Source of the DNA: Scilla litardierei
Lineage: Eukaryota > Streptophyta > Magnoliopsida > Asparagales > Asparagaceae
Length of the DNA stretch: 64,000 bases
Assembly: GCA_030789695.1 (NCBI GenBank)
Contig: CM061138.1
Location: 182,133,051 to 182,197,050, forward strand
Reading direction: 5' to 3'
Position 1 is the stretch's first letter, and the number at the start of each line of letters is the position of its first letter. Shown one piece after another: positions 33,701-45,700 of the stretch. Below the pieces are notes generated by a model that made no database searches, was not told where the DNA came from, and saw only the letters and a program-made list of their open reading frames with translations. The position numbers and the translations under genes were made by a program.

Positions 33701-36700
33701 ATCCGACCCAGTTGCTTTGACCTCCTTCTTCCGGCCTTCCCCGTGCCCAGCAAACCCATCAGCTTCCCTTTCCTCATCAGACCCCCTTCGATCATCCCTT
33801 CGACAACTTCACAGCGCACCGCCGCAACCCACTTCACCCTCCGCCCTTGAACCCACCCTACTCCAAGCCTTCACGACCACCGCCCATCGACAGCTCCGCC
33901 TCGCCTCCTCTCTCACCGACCCCCGCTGCCCCCTGTGCCCGTACATCGCTGCCGCCGCCGGCGCGTCGTCGTCGTCGCCTCCCAGCGTGCCCCACCGGAG
34001 CCCAAAGCCACATCGAGCTTCCCCTCGCTCCGGTCCTCCGCCTTGCAGCCTCCATCGTCGACGAGCCCCGCCGTGCCCAGTTCCTCTTCTTCTCCGAGAT
34101 CCATCGCCGTTCTCCCCGTCTGCTGTGCCCTCTCCCGGCCACCAAACACCGCGCCCGTAGACTCGCCCCCGACTGCGCTCACTTCCCAACCACGGGCCTC
34201 CGTCTCCGACTTCGAGAGAACCGGCCATCCCCCTCGACCTCCGTTCCTCGCCAAGACCGCACAGCCACTGCAGTTCGACCCCGCTATTCGCCTCTTCCAC
34301 CGAGCTCTGTCACCGTTCCAAACCGTCGCCGCCCAGCCGTGGTCGCGCGTCTGCTTACAAACACGAGGTACGCAAATTTTTGAACTGGGTTATGTTATAA
34401 TATATAGATGTGTAGGTTGTGTAGGTACACTCAAGTAATATAAATATATCTTATGTAGTTACACAGTAGGTACATGAATCGATGTACTGTGATGCATGTT
34501 ATTCCATGCAAGTTAACATACTGTGAGTTATATTTCACTTGTAAGTTATAACTTTTGATTATTTTATGATACATGTTGACTTATATATGTAATTTATTTG
34601 TAAGCAGTGCCTTGTATAGTATACAGACCGTAAGGTATAAGTATATTATATGAGTAAGTGTATATAACAGTATATACGTTATGTTAGCTACAATGTATGA
34701 ATTAGTTAGTTTAATATTACTCAATTGGCTGAGAACTTTTAGCTTAATATCGAAACCCATTAACGCAGATAAATCTGTGCCTACCGTGGGATCGCGTGGA
34801 CACCTAAATCGCGTTGCTTCAGGCAAGTATTTTACCTTCTACCAATTTTCAAGGTGCACGTATTTACCTCTTGCAAGTAAATTATTTTCTACAAGTTTCA
34901 AAGGTTCGAGTATTTATCACTTACCACTTTAAACTACATTGCTTCGGTCTCGTGACCGAAAAATACCAAACAATTGCAAATAACAACTTTTAAGTACGTT
35001 ACTTAAGCTTTATGAACCTAGTTGCATGGTTGGTTGTTTTTACTTTCATTACTATTGAAATGAAGTCTTTGAGATGCTCTCAAACTGCGAAATGTACACC
35101 ATTGAAGAAACATGACATTGGGCCTTCGGGCATATACGGACTATTGTGCCTTTGGGCAATTACGGACTATTGGGCCTTCGGGCAATTACGGATATTGGGC
35201 CCGCGGGGCATTTACGGAATGTTTGCCATACGGCAAACATTAAACTACGGATTGGCTTATGGACACTTTGGGTGGGGTAGTCTAGTGTAGTAGAGGCTGG
35301 AAAGCTGGATTACACTCTATTGGTGAACTTGACCGACACCTGGCCGGGTCGGTGAGTAGAGAGTCACGGGTAGCTCCCGTTGACTTGGGTGTAATGCTAG
35401 TCACCTCCCCCTCGGACAATGGGCTGGTCACTAGATAGGAGATTGATTGATGCACTCTTTTTACCTCTGCTGATGATATGGTGTAACCTGCTAAACTTAT
35501 TGTCACGATCATTGCTTGCACAGTACACTTGCCACGACTATTGTTGTACACACTACACTTGCCACGATCTTGCTGTACACACCACACTTGCCACGATCTT
35601 GCTGTACACACCACACTTGCCATGCTGGTTACTTTACACACTACACCTTGTTGTGTTCACTACTTTACACCCTACACTACTCATGCTCACCGCTTGCACA
35701 CTACACATTGTTATGCCCACTTGTTTCTACATGCTGCTATGTATCATCGTTTTGAAATCATATTGTGCCCCTCATCTCTTAAAGCTTTTTAAACCATATT
35801 ATTATCTTGCCGAGGGTCATTTTATTGCTAACGCTTTAAATCTTGCCGAGCGACCCTCGCTGACGTATATTTCCTTGTCTGTGAAATATACGTTAGGTTT
35901 TGAGCAGAGTTCACCGAAGAGTTCTTTTGGAGATTGAGCAGGAGGACCAAGAGAACCAAGAGCACGAGACCCACTGCAGAGGACGGCTTACTCATCGCAG
36001 CTTTGCTAAAATTTAATACTTGTTGTATTCTTTCATGTGTATTTTAAATTCCATGCAACTGTTGTAATGGCCATGCTAGGCCTTATTTTTTTGTGTACAT
36101 GTAATCTGGATGTCCTGATGTAATAATGATATTCTGTGTTGATATGAGATCGCAAGCAAGAACCTGTACTTCGAATGGTGTATCACTACAGACGCGTAAT
36201 GTGCTTAAACGAAGGAGGAAGAAAAGAAAGGAAATACCTCATTCTTGTTTTAAGCACATGCGGACCCGCTCGCGTCCTCGCTCCCAAGTACAATGGGAAG
36301 CGGGGCGTGATATTTAGTAAAATGTGATATGAAGATCATTGTATGATGATGATGGGTGGGAAAATATATTGATAAGTACTTTAATATTTCGGGTTGGTTA
36401 TCTAAGAGTATGCCGTGATTAAGGAAGATATTATAAAATTAAAGCAGAATGGTTGAAGTAGAGTAGAGAGCCATGATAGTCGTGTTGTGCAATCAAAATA
36501 TACCATTATAATCAAATGGTAAATTTTATAGGATGACGATTAGACCAACTTTGTTATATGATACATAGTTTAGATTATCACCAAGAAGTATGAATATAGT
36601 TTGAATATGTTAGAGATACAAATGGTGCGGTGAATGTGTTGAAATATTAGAAAGATAATGTAAGAAATGAGCATATCTGAGTGAAGATAAACATAATCCT

Positions 36701-39700
36701 TATAGAGGATAAGATGAGAAAACATTGCTTGAGATGGTTTGATCATGTACGTCGAAGACCATATTGATTTGTCTGTTCGAAAGACAATATATGAATGTTG
36801 ACAACAAGAAAAGTGACGTGGACCGAAGAAGATATGGATGTAAGTTGTAAGAATAGATATGAAAGATCTTGATTTGATAAAAGAGAAGCTTTAGGTTATA
36901 ATGTGCAGAAAACGAGTATCCGATATCACGATCCGATGTGATCACGATCTAACAAGATCATGACCCATGCCCCATGAAGCTGGCTCTAATTTTTTTGGGA
37001 TGAAGGCTAAGACAATGATGACGTATGCCCGACATATTAGTAGTGCATGGATAATTTAAAAAAAATAACAAAAGAATAGGCATTGTCTCATGCATCTGGA
37101 TGTACTATCAATAGTGATGTACCTACATGGATTTTAAATGCTAATATGAGCAACCAAGCATACAAATGCAATGCAAACTTACTGTAGAATGTTGTGTATA
37201 ATGATTAGGTTGTAAGCTATGATGTTCTTTAGGAACTATTAAAAGACACTAATTTTAAGACGAAGGATAGTAATGAAAGATAATGCAAATAAGTGATGAA
37301 CCTAAGCTAAATGAATGATGCGATTCAAACACACAAGATATTTATGTAAATAAATATCCTTAAGCAATTTATTTGTAAAATTAGATATAGATAACTCAAT
37401 GGATACCTCTAGACTAGCTAGCCAAGACCTTAATTCATCCCAAAGTAGGGAGTATTGTCATGTCCTTGAAAGCCTTGACTCGGTCCTTGAATAATCACTG
37501 CTGAATTTCTATGAATTGATTCAGTTCCACAAGTCCTCTTGCTTTGGATTAGGTCTGTACAAGATTTTTAGTTGGTTTAGGCTAGGATTCTAAAGGAGTT
37601 TCAAGGAAATATGTTCAGGTTGAGACTGAGACTGTTGGTTGTCTGTTGATGAAAACATGTGTAAAATAATGGTGTAATTAGGTTGTTTTGGATTTGGATA
37701 GAACTGAGTTGTATGTGGGGAGGTTGTAGGATGGTTTATGTAGAGGATATTAGGTAAAGGACTTGCCAAGGTGGAAGGAAATGAAGTCAAGAGATGAAAA
37801 TTAGCGACGGGAGATTATATGCCTCTAGGCTGGATTTAACATCCACTATTCATCACACAAGAGGACTTATAGGAGGATATGTTCATTCTTTGTCAAAAAC
37901 TTGTCGCACAATGGTTAGACCATATCCAAATGGTTACTACTCTTTAGAATTAGCAATAAATGTAGTCAATAACAATAGATACAGTCAACGACACTCAAAT
38001 AACCACGGTAATAACCAACAGTCAAATGACTCCTAGTAAAGTACAATGAAGCAAACGTAATTCCTATGAAATACCATGTTGACACAATAAATGTAACTCC
38101 CATAAAACTCCACATAGCATTGATGCTACGTAACACTAGATGCAAACTATGACCAATCAAAGTGTTGTAATTGATGCCAACACATAGTATATAGTTCAGA
38201 TCACTACGCTTAGGCTCTGCATCCTTTTCAGTATGCTAGGAAACCACATGGGTCCTGCTATAGCATGAGCTGTTACCAGCTAGAAAATTTATCAGTCATG
38301 AACTCGGGTTCAAGAAGAATGCAAAGAAATTACATTTTATATAAAAATAAACTTATTTATAAAAATAAAAATAAATAGAATTTATTTATTTTTTAAATAA
38401 CAAACAACCTTCATTTCACTTTGAGAACAGTCAATGGAGAAGATAAAGATAACCACTTACAATTTAAATTGTAAAGCATGATTCTTGGAATCCGAGTCCA
38501 CGACCAGATTACAATCTTCATTCAAAAGCCAAAAGGTGACAAATGTATCTAGTTTACATGTAATGTTTATGTCATTATATTTATAATTTTCGTGTGCCAT
38601 TGTACATATCGTTTCATCAAAAACATGTATTTTTAGTCTTGCAACATATAAACATGTAAGGTTAAAAATGTTATATTTACAAAAATATGTCCGTCTTATG
38701 ATCAAATTTTTTACCATGTTTTGTAGACATTCAAGTGCATTAATTTATTTTTCTACTGGCTGCAAAAACCCATAATAAAATGTTTTTTGTATGTGACAAC
38801 ATGACAATAAGCCAAAAAAATAGCTACGCAAAAGTGAGCTGGAATGCATTAATTTTTTCAAGCTTCCATCATCATCCTGAAAAGAGGTTACGCCTATTTA
38901 AACGTAAACTAGGAAAAAAGTGTTGATAATACCAATTTTGTATTGCACATGCATAACATTTCAAAAATAAAATAAAAGATCTTTAGGGTAGTTTGTCTTT
39001 GAACCTGTTGTTTCATGGAAACTGCTAAGGTTGGCCCCATGTGATGCAAGCTGAATGCAATCCTTTTTGCCAACATATAACTCCATTACAAACTAGTCAG
39101 TTTTAAACGTATGACCTCCAAATTTGTATGCATTGATGGAGAACTAGGATCAGAAGCTAAAGATCTAGGGTTCTATGATGGTGGAATTTAGGAAAGAATT
39201 AGGGATATAATGGATTTGAGGATAAAATAAGGTTGAAGATTGATATTTTAGAGATAACTAAAGGATAATTGTCGGATCTTATACCCAGGAGCCTCGCACC
39301 ATCATTCATGAGTAACTCATGCAATGAGATTTTTAAGATATTTAACATTCCTTACATATTTACTAAGATTACTCCCAAAATAATCAACTCATTCTCATTT
39401 ATCAATTCTATTCATTAAATGTTTTGATTACATGCTTGAGACTAAGCCACGTGCTTAAAACATACAACTAAAATGAAAAGCAATAAAAAATTATTGGGAC
39501 TATGTGCACAACATGTGCCACTTATTTAATATTATAAATAAGCTTAAAATGACTAAAATAAGGCTTTCTGTTGAATCTTTAGCATGTAGTTGGTCTTTCT
39601 CGGCTCCAAAGCAAATGTAACCATCGATGTGTCTTTGTCCCGCCTCAAATATCTCTTGTTTGTAAAAACCTTGATCTCTATTTTAAGTGGCGAAAATCAA

Positions 39701-42700
39701 AATGCTTGAATGAACACCTTGAGAAGAGTATTTCAAAGGTATGGATAAAATAGTTAAAACTAAGAAGAGTATTTCAAAGGTATGGATAAAATAGTTAAAA
39801 CTAAACGTAAAACCTACTGATTAGTTAGTGAAGGAGGATCCGAACTTAAAATATTCTGGCTCAAAATCAACAAATTGCTCAATTCGAATGCAAAATTAGG
39901 CACATGTTCGATCTTGTATTTAGACGTCGGCTCGATATCAAACTCAGTCGCAGGCTTAATCTCAGGATCAAGCTCAATCTCAACCTTGGGCCCGGTTGGG
40001 TCCTAAGTTCAAGCTCTAGCTCTAACTTTGATTCTGCAAGCTTAGCTTCTAAGTCTAGCTCTACGAGCTCTGATTCAAACTATGACACCAGCTTGGGCTC
40101 AGACGCAAGCTCTATTTCCTTGCGTCTATTTCCGACTATTGTTGTCTTTTATACAATTCGATCCTACAGTAAAATCTTAAAAGTGAAAATCTTAAAGAAG
40201 TTTGTTGCATTGCTCCCGTAAATCTTCTAATGGTTTTTTCTCTTGCTTTGAATTTGACGATGGTTGTGACTAATAACTCTGTGGTGGAAAGCCTGGGAGG
40301 ATATTGACGTCAAAACTTAATTTTCATTTGTGACCAACTTTGATAAGATTGGAAGTAGTCAAACCACTATTCTCGAGTTTCTCTAAGTATACTTGGCATA
40401 CAAATACTTTCTTTCATTTGTCAAGTCGAAACAAGAAATAAGACCTAAATGAAACTTGTAAACTCCCAATTCTCCTAGAATGATGATCAGTATATCCTTA
40501 AAAAAGAATTTGTTTGAATGTCATTCTCAAATAAACCATCGAGACAACTAGCTCATGTAGTAGAGATCTTCATAATATTTCATGGAAATCAGCTCCAAAA
40601 TACGCTCAAAATATTTCAAAATATTCTTGATTTGCACCTAAAAAATAGCTTGAGCTAACTCAATTTGCACCAATAATGGCCCAAAATAGCCTAAAACTGA
40701 ATCATTTCAATCCTGGCTTGAATCGGCTCAAAAAGCTCGAAAATTGGACTGAAAATGGCTTGAAATCACCCAAACTAGGTCCTTGCTGTGGTTACGGGTT
40801 TGGTCGGTTTAGCTGATAGTCCGGGTGTTCTATTGCTTGAACTCGAATTAGGCGAGCTTCATTTTGGAGCCAACCCCTTTGAATGGAGTCCAAATTGAAT
40901 TTGGCTTTGGGTATGAAATTTGTTGAAAGCAGTTGTAGCCATAGTCAATGATGTCGAAGTTCGTGACAGATCTGGAGTTTATCTAATGGATCTCTAGTGG
41001 GCGGTGGAAGCAGTTGAAGTTAATGTAATGGCTGTGCTCAAATTCCAGAGAGGTCATCGACGATGGTGGCGGATGACAAGATGGACGAAGAAGAAGATAA
41101 TGTGGTCGACTGCAGGGTAAAGTTGAAGATGACAGTGATGCGGCAACGGTTTTGGAGAAATAAAAATAGGATTTTTATATGTGGAACAAGGAAAAAGATG
41201 AAAGTTTTATTGGAATAATTCTGGAATTAAAGGATAACTAGCCCCAATTCGAGAAGATGCCTTTCTTCTAACTTTCTATTCGAGATAAAAGTCTAAGATC
41301 TCCCGACAAGGGTCGTGGACACCTTTAGCAACAGTTTTCACAAGAATATTCAAGCATAACCCCTCCTAGCCGGCCCTAGGCTAATTAAAAGGGAAAATTA
41401 TAGATTTGGTCTTTTTACAAACCCCCCAAAGTTTAGAATTTACGAAATAGCCATTGAATTTGTCGCACGTCTGCGCCTCCTATAGCTAAAGATCGCATCA
41501 TTACTCCACCCAAGAGAGCCACCTTGTCCTCAAGGTGGAAGTCTGGATATTGCCGCCCGATCACCTCGTTAGACTTCCATGTAGCGCTGTAGTTTGATAG
41601 TCCTCGCCATTTGATAAGCATCTCCTTGGTCCCTGATGCGCCATAACGAACCCCTTTGACATCATGTGGCTCCAGTAAGACCTCCATATTGTCGGTCAAG
41701 GTGGGTGGAAGAGTATATGAAAGAGTGTGTTCTCCAATGGCGCGTCGCAGCTGTGATACGTGGAACATTGGATGGATGGTTGATGTCGTCGGTAAACCCA
41801 GGCGGTACGCCACCTTTCCAATATTTGCTACAATCTCGAATGGCCTATAATAACGGGCTGTTGGCTTCTCATTGCTCCGATGCGCTAAAGTCTTCTGTCT
41901 ATTGGCCTCAGATTAAGATTAAGGTAAACATTATCCCTCACCACGAACTGCACATCCCTCATGTGCTTATCTGCCTTAGCCTTCATGATTTACAGCGCAC
42001 ATAGCAAGTGCCTCTTTAACTCCTCTAGCACTTTGTCCTGCTCCTCGAAGTACTCCACATGTGACACTGGGGTCGAGCTGCAGCTGTAATGGATCAAATG
42101 TGGTGGATCCTGTCCGTAGAGGATGTGAAAAGGTGTGCACTACGCCGCCGAGTTGTAGGAAGTGTTGTATCAATATTTCGCCCACGCCAACCACTTGACC
42201 CACTACTTTGACGATTTTGAGGCAAAATAGCACAAGTATGTCTTCACGCTCCTATTCACCATCTTTATCTGGCTGTCGCTCTACGGGTGGTTTGTCGTGC
42301 TCCTCTTCAACGCCGTCCCCTACACTTAAATAGATCCTTCCAAAAACTGCTCATGAAGGCTGTCTCTATCAGAGACCATCGACGCTTGAAAACCATGTAG
42401 GAGACTACCTTCTTCATGAATGCAGATGACACCGTCACCGCCGTATAGGGATGCCGAAGGGGAATGAAATGGGCATATTTGCCGAGGCGGTCCACCACAA
42501 CAAATATGATAGAAAATCCCTCAGCCCATGCTGTAGCCCTTCAATGAAATCCATACCGATCTTCTCTCATACCCTCTCCGAAAGGGCTAGTGGCTGTAGT
42601 AATCCCGACGGAGCCATAGTTAAGTATTTATGACACTAACAGACGTTACACTCCGCCACCATCCTAGCAATATCCCTCTTCATCCCAAGCCAGTAAAGCT

Positions 42701-45700
42701 CCCTCGCCATCCTCTTATAAGTCTGTTGGACTCCCGAATGTCCTCCCACTGAACTGTCGTGGAACTTCTGAAAAATCATCCGAATGTGAAGAAGTCCGGG
42801 CTATCACCAATCGTCCTTGGTACAACATCGTCTTCCCCCTCAAGGTATAACCAGGATGATTTGTCGACCCCTGCTGTAGCACCTATCGTATCTGTGTCAA
42901 CCCATCGTCGGCCTCAATCTCCCTCCTAGGGGCTCCCAGTCAAGTAGGACTGGCACTGAAATAGCTGCCACCTCCGCCATCTACTTTCTGCGGGATAAAG
43001 CGTCCATCGCCTTGTTCTCCAAGCCTGGCCTATACTGAATCTCAAATGTGTAATTTACCAGCTTGGAGAGGCACCTCTGATGCTCTTCTGTGACCATGCG
43101 CTGCTCCGATAGATACTTCAAACTCATCTGGTCGGTCTATACTGTAAACCTCCTGCTAGTAGATAGGGCCACCACTTCTGTATGGAGAGCACTATTGCCA
43201 TCAACTCCTGCTCGTACATCGACTTCAGCCGCGCTCGTGCTGACATGACCTGATTGAAATAGGCCACTGGACATTGATCCTACATCAGCACCGCTCCAAA
43301 CCATACCCTGAAGCATCTCTCTCCTCCACGAAAGGCTGGCTGAAATCCAGTAATGCAAGCACTAGCACTGTAGTCATCGCCTTCTTCAGGGTCTCAAATA
43401 CTTTGGTCGCCTCGCTCCCATCAGAAGCTGTCCTTCAGTTGCTCCGTTAAAGGCCACGCTATTGTGATATACCCATGAAAAAACTTCCGATAGTATCCCG
43501 TTAGGCCTAAGAAACCACGCAAGGCTCACAACATTGTAGGACGGGGCCAGTCTTACATAGCAGAGATCTTCATCCTCTTTGCCGCCACCCCCTCTGCAGA
43601 CACTACGTGTCTCAAGTACTCCACCCGTGGCTGTCCGAAGAGGCACTTCTTCTTGTTGGCAAATAACTGGCGATCCTGCCACTCTTGCAACACCTCTTGC
43701 AAGTGTTCTACATGCTCCTCCATGGTGTGACTGTAAATTAGCATGTCATCAAAAATACAAGCATAAACCTCCGCAAGTAGGGACGAAAGATCTTCTTCAT
43801 CAGGGCGTGAAACGTTGCTGGGGCATAAGTCAGACCAAAAGGCATTACAAGGAACTCATAATGTCCCTCGTGCATCCTGAACGCAGTATTCGGAATGTCC
43901 GCTGCCTTCATCCTGATCTGATGGTACATTGACTTCAGATCTATTTTTGAGAACATTGTCTCTCCATGCAGCTCATCTATCATCGGGATCGGAAACTTAT
44001 CAGGCACAATCTCTTTATTCAAAACCCGGTAGTCATTGCAGAAACGCTAGCTGCCATCATTCTTCTTCACTAGGAGGACCGGGTTGGAAAATGGACTGAT
44101 ACTTGGCTGGATCACCCCTGCCTGCAACATCTCCACTACTATCATCTTAATCTCATCCTTCTGCATCTGAGGATACCTATAGGGGCGCATGCTAATAGGG
44201 GACACCCCCTCCCGTAGGACAATTACGTGCTCATGATCTCGTGGTGGTGGGAGACCATGCGGGTTCTGAAAACCCCCTCAAACTAGCGTAGCAGCTGCTC
44301 CAACTTTGACGGTATCTCATGCTCCTGTCGCCCATCCTGTTCCCCATCAACTAATAACCACTGAAACTCCACCAACAACCATCCCTCAGATATCTGGAGG
44401 GCTTTGGCCATGGTTTTGTAGGAAACCATGAAACGACACAAACTGACATCCCCTCTGCAACACTACAATCGTCCCTCCCTCCTGGTACTCCATCTTGAGA
44501 AGCTTCCAATTCGTCTTCGTATCTCCCAGGGTCTGCAACCCCCTCATACCCAAAATGATGTTTGTGCTCCTGAGTTTCAGAGGTAGGAAGTTCGCCACCA
44601 TCTGCACCCTCTGAACGGTCAGAATCAATCCCCGTCATACTCTCAGCTCTATGTCACCTGGCCTGTCCTGAGCACCACTCCGAAACAGCCTGTGTCGCTG
44701 AGCTGCAACCCCTGTCTCTCTATTAGCATACGGGAGATGAAGTTGTGGGTAGCCCAACTGTCCACAAAAACCGTGACATCCTGATCTGCAACGCGCCCTG
44801 CCAACTTCATGGTGTGGTTCGTGTGAACCATACTACAGAGTTGAGCGATACATCTGCCATGTCCAAGTGTAGGTGCTCCTGATGCTCCTCGCCTACCTCA
44901 AGCTCCACCACAACCCCCTCGTCCTCATCGTTCACTATCAGCAGCTACAAGGTGCGGTCACCACGTCAGTGCCCTGATGAGAACTTCTCGTGACACTTGA
45001 AGCATAGGTCCTTAGTATGCTTCTCCCTAATCTCATACTGTCATTCCTCGAATCCGCCACTGGTTGTGCCTCTACACCCTTCTCCTTGCTTACCGCTACT
45101 CCTATGATTGCCTTCTGCCCCTGCTGGTGACTGTCCCCAAAAAGAAGGTCCTCCCCACGCTCCTTGGGCTCCCCGCTCCTCTGCCAACATGTCCTCCACC
45201 ATCCGTGCTAGGCGCGTCCGATTTAGCAAACCCCCGGGCCTCTGAATCCTTAGCTTTGTCCTGATGGTGGGCTTCAGCTCTTTAATGAAACACCACTCTA
45301 AGGACTCTCTTGACACCCCACGGACACGGTCCACTAACATCTCGAACTTCTTGATATATTCCCCGACCTTCCCCTCTTGACTCAAGGCATACATCTTCTC
45401 ATACACGTCACCCGCGTGAACCTCCCCGAACCTGTCCAGTAGGCATATCGTGAACTTCTCACATAAGCAAAAAGGTCGTTGCTGCTGTGTCCACCAGTAC
45501 CACGATAGCGTCTCCCCTCCAGGCAGAACCCAACGGTCCTCAGCCACTCCGTTTACTGAACTATCGACACTTCAAAGTACCGCGCAACCCTGTATATCCA
45601 CCCGTCTGGGTCCTCTCCTTCAAAAATAGGCATCTTCAACTTTCTGACCCGGCTCTTTGCAGTAAACCCCTAAGTGCACCTCTCCCTTGCTGATAGTCTT

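Larger units (their letters stand above)
28522..36312 (+). mobile_element. Gag-only LTR retrotransposon with very long LTRs (TR-GAG-like)
   Basis: Two ~3.23-3.26-kb LTRs enclose only ~1.3 kb of internal DNA, in which a gag with two zinc knuckles is the only coding seen. The flanking 5-bp duplication TTTAG (28517-28521 and 36313-36317) is perfect. There is no protease, RT, RNase H or integrase, so it must have been mobilised by a complete gypsy relative. This architecture matches the published non-autonomous class of terminal-repeat elements with a Gag domain. Before the 3' LTR lies TTCCGAGGACGGAATTTTTC, the end-of-pol/PPT junction typical of chromoviruses. LTRs are about 98% alike by eye, so it is probably the youngest large insertion here together with the Sirevirus. 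It sits inside an RTE LINE. Confidence 0.85.

Noticed and set aside
39904..40221. Ser-rich 105-codon ORF
   Set aside because: It arises from a degenerate AGCTCTAGCTC repeat; the translation just mirrors the repeat.
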